5,616 nt of DNA from Patescibacteria group bacterium UBA4664 (GTDB taxonomy: Bacteria; Patescibacteriota; Saccharimonadia; CAILAD01; BJGX01), in assembly GCA_943353705.1 (NCBI GenBank), contig CALRAY010000030.1, forward strand, positions 1-5,616, given 5' to 3'. The notes beneath the pieces are model-generated. The model had not been told where the DNA came from. It worked only from the letters and a program-made list of their open reading frames with translations, and ran no database searches. A program made the position numbers and the translations under genes. Positions 1 through 4,508 of this stretch are shown one piece after another. The first letter of the stretch is position 1. Each line of letters starts with the position of its first letter.

Positions 1-3
1 GAA

Positions 4-43
4 GGGCATATGGACCGAGGAACGCAAGTTCCTCGGTCCGCCC
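4..43. other. Strong GNRA-capped hairpin at the left edge
   Basis: A perfect 12-bp stem (12-23 with 28-39, arm GGACCGAGGAAC) is closed by a GCAA tetraloop (24-27). A lower GGGC/GCCC helix (4-7 with 40-43) is separated by a one-sided ATAT bulge. It is the most GC-rich and stable structure in the window. No run of four or more T follows on either strand, so it is not a textbook intrinsic terminator. It could be the 3' end of a structured RNA or of an upstream transcript that begins outside the window. The fold is seen directly; the role is unknown. Bases 1-115 contain no credible coding sequence. Confidence 0.75.
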
Positions 44-68
44 AAACCTTTAAAAAGAATTGTAAATT

Positions 69-100
69 TGAACTTAGTAAATAGCAATTTATTAAGTTCA
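69..100. repeat. AT-rich 14-bp inverted repeat
   Basis: Arm 69-82 pairs with 87-100 around an AGCA loop. The only departure from Watson-Crick pairing is one G-U (77 with 92), and two further wobble pairs (67-68 with 101-102) could extend the stem. It lies about 35 bases upstream of the -35 box of the surface-protein promoter. It could be an RNA hairpin in an upstream transcript or a dyad operator for a dimeric regulator. No T-tract follows it. Confidence 0.7.
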
Positions 101-114
101 GGGTTACAACCCTG
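99..114. repeat. Short hairpin abutting the previous inverted repeat
   Basis: CAGGGT (99-104) pairs with ACCCTG (109-114) over a TACA loop. Its first two bases are the last two of the preceding 14-bp hairpin, so the two structures compete for those pairs or stack after slight fraying. It lies upstream of the inferred promoter and so would not be in the surface-protein mRNA. Function is unknown. Confidence 0.6.
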
Positions 115-135
115 CTAATATGATTTACAAAGATA

Positions 136-164
136 TTGACAAACTTAACCAAAAGTGGTATCAT
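136..164 (+). promoter_or_regulatory. Near-consensus housekeeping promoter of the surface-protein gene
   Basis: TTGACA (136-141) is followed after exactly 17 bases by TATCAT (159-164), a perfect -35 and a five-of-six -10 for a sigma-70 type factor. The predicted start of transcription is near 171, giving a leader of about 110 nt before the start codon at 280. This is the best promoter in the window and suggests a strongly expressed gene. Confidence 0.8.
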
Positions 165-170
165 CTTGAA

Positions 171-279
171 TTGTAATTAGTATTTGGTCCTTTACAGCTA
201 AATAGTCATCCGCTTAATTATAAAATATATTTATTTTGATATTAAATTTAAAAAAAATTCGCTTCTTAAGGAGGTGCTT
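171..279 (+). promoter_or_regulatory. AT-rich 5' leader with perfect Shine-Dalgarno
   Basis: This is the inferred untranslated leader of the surface-protein mRNA. Bases 215-259 are almost purely A/T (a single G), so the region should be unstructured and leave the ribosome site open. AAGGAGG at 268-274 sits 5 bases before the ATG at 280, which fixes that ATG as the start in preference to the in-frame GTG at 274 inside the Shine-Dalgarno. I see no riboswitch fold. A second weak promoter-like TTTACA (191-196) lacks a well-spaced -10. Confidence 0.7.
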
Positions 280-1662
280 ATGAAACTTAAAATGAAACTT
301 AAAACTTTCGCAAAAGTAGGTATTTTTGTAGCAGCTATCGCAGCTGCAATCATAATTCCTATTACCGCTATCGCTGGATATGAACCAGCCAATAGGCCTA
401 CCAAGACCTATACTGGTCCAGACTCGGTAGCATTTCAATATCCCGTGTTTAACTCATGGGTTAATACCCCAAATTATGGTGACGAACGTGCTTTCTTTGA
501 TGCTAGTACGCAGGCTAATGGCGGTACTTCTGGTAATTACCAGGATCAAATCGTTGTAACACCTGGTCAAGAAGTAACTTTACGAATGTATGTGCATAAC
601 GGTGCAGCTCCAGGCCTAAACGGAAACAATTTCGATGGCCCAGGTGTTGCTCGTAACACTCGTTTGCAGGTTTACTTGCCGACTGCTACCGCTACACAGC
701 TTCGTAGCTTCGGTTACATCGTTGCTGACAATACCAACCCAGGTTGGGTAGCTGATTCAGCTGACTTTACCTCTTCGGTGCCATTTAATATGTCATACGT
801 TCCAGGTTCAGCCAAGATGATCAACGGCGCAAACCCTAATGGTATTGCATTGTCCGACAACATCATCCAGAGTGACGCTTCATTTAACGTGAATCGTCCT
901 GGTGCCCCAATCGGATATAAGAACATGGACGGTAATTACCCTTCATGCTTCGAATATAGCGGATTTGTTACTTTGAAAGTTAAGATTAATGGTCCACAGC
1001 TAGCTGTTAGCAAAAAGGTAACCACTCCTGGCTCAACAAACTGGCAAGAAAATCTTGATTACAATTTCAACGATTCAAGTGCTGCACCAACCACAAGCTG
1101 GTTGATTGAGTACAAGAATAATGGTGCTGCAACTGCTACTAATGCAGTTGTTCGCGACAACCTTCCTGCTAATTTGAAACTAGTTCCTGGTTCAGTAATG
1201 AACTACGATAGCAATCACCCTCAAGGTATTGCTGTATCAGATACAGGATTGTTTAGCGGTGGTGTAGGTGTAGGTAGTGTTCCTGTTGGAGCAAACGGTT
1301 ACTTCCGTTTCCGAACTACACTTGCAACTCCATTTAAGGCCGATGAGTGTGGTACTAAGCAGATAGTAAACAATGCTCAGCTAGAGGCATCTGGTGTAAG
1401 TGCAATCAATGACACTGCTAGCATAACTGCTAAAAAAGACATTAACTGTGCTAAGCCACCGACTCCTCCAGAGCCACCAACTCCACCGACTCCAGTTAAT
1501 CCTACGCCTGTAGGACCAACTAACCCAGTTTCAGCTTCATTGCCTCAAGCAGGTGTTGAAGTAGGCTTACTAGGTGTGATCGGATCAAGCGCGATGACTA
1601 TTGGTGCTATAAAGTACAAGCAGAGTAAAAATGCTCTTGCGCAGGCTTTGAAGCGTAAATAA
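280..1662 (+). CDS. Secreted surface protein with two DUF11-like modules and an LPQAG sorting-like tail
   Basis: The product is 460 residues and predicted to be exported and held at the cell surface. A Lys-rich n-region (1-12), a hydrophobic core (13-29) and an AIA site near residue 32 make a clear Sec signal peptide. Two related beta-rich modules follow (about 90-237 and 240-390). Both contain a VPGS stretch followed by a GIA(L/V)SD stretch (174-177 with 189-193; 302-305 with 316-320), as in DUF11-type surface repeats. Cysteines are at 223, 357 and 390. A Pro/Thr-rich linker (393-417) leads to LPQAG (421-425), a hydrophobic stretch to about 445 and a basic end (KRK), which is the layout of a sortase signal with Ala in place of Thr. 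If no sortase accepts it, the tail would act as a membrane anchor. The gene is monocistronic, between its own promoter and a terminator. I recall similar proteins in Saccharibacteria, but the ligand or role (adhesion, cell coat) is unknown. The fold assignment is moderately sure; secretion is very sure. Confidence 0.88.
   Translation: MKLKMKLKTFAKVGIFVAAIAAAIIIPITAIAGYEPANRPTKTYTGPDSVAFQYPVFNSWVNTPNYGDERAFFDASTQANGGTSGNYQDQIVVTPGQEVTLRMYVHNGAAPGLNGNNFDGPGVARNTRLQVYLPTATATQLRSFGYIVADNTNPGWVADSADFTSSVPFNMSYVPGSAKMINGANPNGIALSDNIIQSDASFNVNRPGAPIGYKNMDGNYPSCFEYSGFVTLKVKINGPQLAVSKKVTTPGSTNWQENLDYNFNDSSAAPTTSWLIEYKNNGAATATNAVVRDNLPANLKLVPGSVMNYDSNHPQGIAVSDTGLFSGGVGVGSVPVGANGYFRFRTTLATPFKADECGTKQIVNNAQLEASGVSAINDTASITAKKDINCAKPPTPPEPPTPPTPVNPTPVGPTNPVSASLPQAGVEVGLLGVIGSSAMTIGAIKYKQSKNALAQALKRK
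1456..1524 (+). repeat. Pro/Thr-rich linker-coding repeat
   Basis: This is low-complexity coding sequence for residues 393-415 of the surface protein, built from PPTP- and PTPV-like units. The 11-mer CCACCGACTCC occurs twice, at 1456-1466 and 1483-1493, a 27-base (nine-codon) period, which suggests growth by short tandem duplication. Such linkers commonly span the cell wall between an anchor and the exposed domains. No run of three prolines occurs, so strong ribosome stalling is not expected. Confidence 0.7.
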
Positions 1663-1669
1663 TACGCTT
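1651..1669 (+). other. Hairpin enclosing the stop codon of the surface-protein gene
   Basis: AAGCGTA (1651-1657) pairs with TACGCTT (1663-1669), a 7-bp stem whose five-base loop contains the TAA stop (1660-1662). It lies 7 bases upstream of the terminator stem. It may protect the mRNA 3' end after the last ribosome leaves, or it may be fortuitous. Confidence 0.4.
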
Positions 1670-1676
1670 ATAAACC

Positions 1677-1712
1677 AAATAAAAAAGACCCTTTAGGGGG
1701 TCTTTTTTATTT
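1677..1712 (+). terminator. Rho-independent terminator, probably bidirectional
   Basis: The GC core GACCC (1687-1691) pairs with GGGTC (1698-1702). It is flanked by an A-tract (1681-1686) that pairs with the T-tract (1703-1708), and the stem can extend to about 15 bp (1677-1691 with 1698-1712). The T-tract follows the stem on the + strand and the A-tract gives the same on the - strand, so it could work both ways. It lies 14 bases after the surface-protein stop and separates that gene from prfB. Confidence 0.9.
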
Positions 1713-1734
1713 ATAGACAAATAAGTTATATAAT
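1706..1734 (+). promoter_or_regulatory. prfB promoter, leaderless arrangement
   Basis: A perfect TATAAT (1729-1734) ends 6 bases before the prfB ATG at 1741, which places the expected transcription start on the A of the start codon. The hexamer 17 bases upstream is TTTATT (1706-1711), a weak -35 that lies in the T-tract of the preceding terminator. No Shine-Dalgarno lies between the -10 and the ATG. Confidence 0.65.
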
Positions 1735-1740
1735 GAAGCT

Positions 1741-2820
1741 ATGAAGCAACTAATCGACAGGCTTACCGCCGCCCTGAATAAGGTAGAAGATGCCATACGT
1801 AAGCTTGATCTTGAAAAAGACCGCAAGCATCTGTTGGTATTGGAAGGCGAAATATCTAGCCCTGACCTTTGGAATGATCACCAAAAAGCCGAAACAATAA
1901 TAAAAGAGGCTGCGAACTTGAGGCTATACATTCAAAGCTGGGATAAAACCAGAGAAGATTTGTCTACCACGATAGAGCTTATGGAGATGGGTGGAGATGA
2001 GAGTGAATATGAATTAGTGGTGCAAGGCCTTTTAAATCGGTCGGACAAGCTATTAATTACAGTCAAACTTAATGGTGAATACGATAAGTCGCCAGCGATA
2101 ATGCAGCTGTCCGCAGGCGTTGGTGGCACCGATGCTGCCGACTGGACAGAAATGCTTGAGCGCATGTACCTGCGTTATGGCGAAATGTCCGACTTAAATA
2201 CTGAAATACTCGAAGAGAGCCACTCTGAGGAGGCCGGCATAAAAAGTGCCACAATTCGTTTTACTGGTCCGTTTGCCTTTGGTAAATTAAAATCCGAAAA
2301 AGGCGTCCATAGACTAGTCCGCTTGAGCCCTTTTAACTCAGATAACTTAAGACAGACTTCATTCGCACTAGTAGATGTGATTCCAGAAATTGAACAAGCC
2401 GACTTATCTATCGATGAAAATGATCTTAAAATTGATACTTACCGAAGTAGTGGCAAGGGTGGCCAAAGTGTAAATACAACCGATAGCGCGGTACGCATAA
2501 CTCACCTGCCGACTGGCCTGGTGGTGGCAATTCAGAACGAACGTAGCCAACTCAAAAACAAACAGCAAGCTCTTAGTATTCTGGCTAGTCGACTTGCTGA
2601 ATTGGCCCGAGAACAGCACCTCGATAATGTTAATGAACTCAAGACATCCCACAAGTCAGCCGACTGGGGAAGCCAAATACGATCTTATGTTTTGCATCCA
2701 TATCAAAAAATTAAAGATAACCGTAGTGGTTATGAGACAAGTGACACTCAAGGAGTTTTGGATGGTAACCTGGAACCACTAATTGAGGCTTACTTAAGCT
2801 CACAAGTCGGTAAGGATTAG
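1741..2820 (+). CDS. prfB: Peptide chain release factor 2 (RF2)
   Basis: RF2 is the cytoplasmic class I factor that reads UAA and UGA in the ribosomal A site and triggers hydrolysis of peptidyl-tRNA. At 359 residues it has the usual length (E. coli 365). The N-terminal helical domain is followed by GVGGTDAADWTEMLERMYLR (126-145) of the conserved core. The SPF tripeptide that marks RF2 over RF1 is at 196-198, and the catalytic GGQ is at 240-242 within SGKGGQSVN. The Gln is the one normally methylated by PrmC. Next to it are Lys239 and Ser243, where E. coli has Ala and His. The gene is read in one frame: the Leu-Asp pair that spans the +1 frameshift site in E. coli is present as CTT GAT (codons 22-23) with no internal UGA and no Shine-Dalgarno-like stimulator, so the classic autoregulation is absent. 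It ends in TAG, a codon RF2 itself does not read. Start choice: the ATG matches the family N-terminus and follows a -10 box directly. Identification is firm. Confidence 0.97.
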   Translation: MKQLIDRLTAALNKVEDAIRKLDLEKDRKHLLVLEGEISSPDLWNDHQKAETIIKEAANLRLYIQSWDKTREDLSTTIELMEMGGDESEYELVVQGLLNRSDKLLITVKLNGEYDKSPAIMQLSAGVGGTDAADWTEMLERMYLRYGEMSDLNTEILEESHSEEAGIKSATIRFTGPFAFGKLKSEKGVHRLVRLSPFNSDNLRQTSFALVDVIPEIEQADLSIDENDLKIDTYRSSGKGGQSVNTTDSAVRITHLPTGLVVAIQNERSQLKNKQQALSILASRLAELAREQHLDNVNELKTSHKSADWGSQIRSYVLHPYQKIKDNRSGYETSDTQGVLDGNLEPLIEAYLSSQVGKD

Positions 2821-2847
2821 CTTTATATTTGTTACGAATTTTGTTAC

Positions 2848-2853
2848 TATACT
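2848..2853 (+). promoter_or_regulatory. Probable -10 box of ftsE, leaderless arrangement
   Basis: TATACT (2848-2853) ends 5 bases before the ftsE ATG at 2859, putting the expected transcription start at about the start codon. No convincing -35 is visible at 16-18 bases upstream (the sequence there is A/T-rich, such as TATATT at 2824-2829), and no Shine-Dalgarno lies before the ATG. The 38-base prfB-ftsE gap contains no terminator, so read-through from prfB is also possible. Confidence 0.5.
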
Positions 2854-2858
2854 AGTAT

Positions 2859-3539
2859 ATGATTTTACTCGACCGTGTTACTGTCATCTATCCGAATAAG
2901 ACGGTTGCCCTTTCAGGCGCATCCTTGCATATTCAGCCAAAAGAATTCGTCACGATTGTTGGCGCGTCAGGTGCTGGCAAAAGCACATTGATACGGCTTT
3001 TGATTAAAGAAGAAGTCCCGACTTCTGGAAAAATTATTGTAGGCAGCATAGATTATGACACTATCGATAAGGCCAATATTCCTCATTTGCGCCGCAAAAT
3101 AGGCGTTGTATTTCAGGATTTTAAGTTGCTTCCTAATCTTACAGTTTATGAAAACGTGTCATTCGCACTCGAAGTTTCAGGTGTTAAGAATGCCGAAATA
3201 AAGAGAGCTGTTCCTAAGATACTCCAGCTGGTCGGCCTAAGCGAAAAAGCCCATCATTACCCTAGCGAAATATCTGGAGGGGAACGCCAGAGAACCGCAA
3301 TCGCTAGAGCCTTGGTCCGTAATCCCAAAATATTAATTGCCGATGAGCCAACAGGTAACCTAGACCCTAAAAATTCTTGGGATATCATTGAGTTGCTCCT
3401 AAAAATTAATCGCTTTGGCACAACTGTTGTATTGACCACTCACAATAAAGAAATAGTCGATGCACTTAAAAAGCGCGTAATCACTATAAATCGAGGGCGG
3501 GTAGTAAAAGATGAAAAGGTTGGAAAATACACCCTATGA
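2859..3539 (+). CDS. ftsE: Cell division ABC transporter ATP-binding protein FtsE
   Basis: FtsE is the cytoplasmic ATPase of the FtsEX complex. It does not transport a solute; its ATP cycle drives a shape change through FtsX that switches on a wall hydrolase outside the cell. All ABC motifs are intact: Walker A GASGAGKST (35-43), Q-loop Gln86 in VVFQDF, signature SGGERQR (139-145), Walker B ILIADEP (158-164) with catalytic Glu163, D-loop NLD (167-169) and H-loop His195. The 226 residues match the family (about 220-230). The ATG at 2859 gives the standard N-terminus (MILLDRVTVIYPN). The stop TGA overlaps the ftsX ATG (ATGA, 3536-3539), so the two are co-translated. LolD/MacB-type ATPases look similar, but the ftsX partner and the downstream hydrolase settle the identity. 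Confidence 0.96.
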   Translation: MILLDRVTVIYPNKTVALSGASLHIQPKEFVTIVGASGAGKSTLIRLLIKEEVPTSGKIIVGSIDYDTIDKANIPHLRRKIGVVFQDFKLLPNLTVYENVSFALEVSGVKNAEIKRAVPKILQLVGLSEKAHHYPSEISGGERQRTAIARALVRNPKILIADEPTGNLDPKNSWDIIELLLKINRFGTTVVLTTHNKEIVDALKKRVITINRGRVVKDEKVGKYTL

Positions 3540-4450
3540 TAACGTTTTGGAGGGTTTTCAAGAGTGGTTTTCGTAATACTTTCAGAAATGCCTGGCTGAG
3601 TTCGGCTGCCACTGTGATAATGGCAGTTACATTGCTTATTATGACATTCTTTGCCTTCTCAATAATCTTTGTTCGCTCACAGCTTAATGAGGTTCAAAAG
3701 AAGATTGACCTGACGGTATTTATCTCCGATGAAGCAGGAGAAGCGCAAATCAAAGAATTGCAAAATAAACTATTGCAGGTCGATGGGGTTGAGTCGGTGC
3801 AATTCGTTTCCAAAGCGGATGCACTTAAGCGTCTTGAAGACAGCAGCGAAGAGGGCAAGAAGCTAGCAAAATCAGCCACCGATATAGGCAATCCGCTGCC
3901 CTCGTCGCTTGAAGTTAAGTTAGCTAAGCTAGATGATATTGGCGGAGTTAATAAGCGAATTCGGGATCTGCCAGAAGCCGTAATTATAACCGAAACCAGC
4001 TTCGACAGTAGGGACGATAATCGCAAAGGTGTAATAGAAAATGTCATAAAGATTAGTAATGGCGTTACGCGAGTGGGCGCTGTGCTGAGCGTGGTGTTCT
4101 TGCTGATTGCACTAATGATTATCTTCAATACGATCAGGATGGCTATTTTTACCAGGCGAGAAGAAATCGAGATAATGAAATTGGTTGGAGCCACCAAATG
4201 GTTTGTGCGTGGACCGTTTATTGTCGAGGGTTCGATGTATGGTGTCTTCGGGGCTACTATCGCAACCATAACACTGGTGCCAATCGGAAGAGTTGCAGGC
4301 CAATTCCTGACCGATAAATTCAACGCAGGATCAACTGTTGCCTACTTTGGAACAAATTTTTGGCTGATAGTATTGTGTATGTATGGCCTAGGAATATTGA
4401 TTGGGGCACTTTCAAGTTGGCTAGCCATATCTAGACACTTAAAGCTCTAA
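3536..4450 (+). CDS. ftsX: Cell division membrane protein FtsX
   Basis: FtsX is the membrane partner of FtsE and passes its ATP-driven movement to an extracellular peptidoglycan hydrolase. At 304 residues it is of normal length. The N-terminus is basic and cytoplasmic (FKSGFRNTFRNAW). Predicted membrane helices lie at about 22-46, 178-200, 228-250 and 275-298. A large, charged extracellular loop (about 47-177) lies between helices 1 and 2; this is the region that contacts the hydrolase in other bacteria. The family motif RREEIEIMKLVGAT (207-220) after helix 2 is the likely contact with FtsE. Its ATG overlaps the ftsE stop by four bases and lacks a strong Shine-Dalgarno, so translation probably depends on ribosomes ending ftsE. 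The next gene encodes the expected extracellular partner. Confidence 0.95.
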   Translation: MITFWRVFKSGFRNTFRNAWLSSAATVIMAVTLLIMTFFAFSIIFVRSQLNEVQKKIDLTVFISDEAGEAQIKELQNKLLQVDGVESVQFVSKADALKRLEDSSEEGKKLAKSATDIGNPLPSSLEVKLAKLDDIGGVNKRIRDLPEAVIITETSFDSRDDNRKGVIENVIKISNGVTRVGAVLSVVFLLIALMIIFNTIRMAIFTRREEIEIMKLVGATKWFVRGPFIVEGSMYGVFGATIATITLVPIGRVAGQFLTDKFNAGSTVAYFGTNFWLIVLCMYGLGILIGALSSWLAISRHLKL

Positions 4451-4474
4451 AGTATCGCATTAAAAATAAAATTG

Positions 4475-4483
4475 TGTTATAAT
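4475..4483 (+). promoter_or_regulatory. Extended -10 promoter of the CHAP hydrolase gene
   Basis: TG (4475-4476), one base and a perfect TATAAT (4478-4483) form an extended -10. The hexamer 17 bases upstream (TCGCAT, 4455-4460) is a poor -35, as is common for extended -10 promoters. The expected transcription start is about 4489-4491, which falls inside or just after the ATG at 4488 and leaves a leader of about 20 nt before the TTG at 4509. The hydrolase can therefore be made independently of ftsEX. Confidence 0.6.
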
Positions 4484-4495
4484 AGTTATGATTAC

Positions 4496-4501
4496 GGAGG
4501 G
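4496..4501 (+). promoter_or_regulatory. Shine-Dalgarno that decides the hydrolase start
   Basis: GGAGGG at 4496-4501 lies 7 bases before the TTG at 4509, an ideal spacing. It lies downstream of the in-frame ATG at 4488, so it cannot serve that codon. An out-of-frame ATG AAT TGA micro-ORF (4504-4512) overlaps the TTG and would use the same site at a very short distance. Confidence 0.7.
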
Positions 4502-4508
4502 TGATGAA

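Noticed and set aside
12..56. First hairpin as a standard rho-independent terminator
   Set aside because: The stem is strong, but it is followed by GCCCAAACCTTT with only three T in a row, and the opposite strand has no T-tract either.
69..100. dif/XerCD or attachment site
   Set aside because: The dyad has a 4-base centre and 14-base arms, unlike the 11-6-11 layout of dif, and no integrase or duplicated flank is present.
61..115. tRNA gene or tRNA-like fold
   Set aside because: The GGGTTACAACCC stretch resembles an arm, but there is no acceptor stem, no GGTTCGAATCC-like T arm and no anticodon arm in register.
171..279. Riboswitch in the surface-protein leader
   Set aside because: The leader is largely A/T with no conserved aptamer motif, no stable helices and no anti-Shine-Dalgarno pairing that I could find.
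274..282. GTG at 274 as start of the surface protein
   Set aside because: The GTG lies in the Shine-Dalgarno sequence itself (AAGGAGG 268-274); the ATG at 280 has ideal spacing and gives a clean signal peptide.
214..438. Open frame on the - strand across the leader and signal peptide region
   Set aside because: Its product is Cys/Lys/Phe-rich low-complexity sequence from reading the AT-rich leader backwards; no supporting signal.
2594..2782. Alternative + strand frame inside prfB
   Set aside because: It overlaps the conserved C-terminal RF2 domain in another frame and has no independent evidence.
3694..4323. Long open frame of 209 codons on the - strand inside ftsX
   Set aside because: It lies wholly opposite a confident FtsX gene. 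Its product is a Ser/Ile/Leu-rich string typical of antisense reading, with no recognisable domain and no promoter or ribosome site seen.
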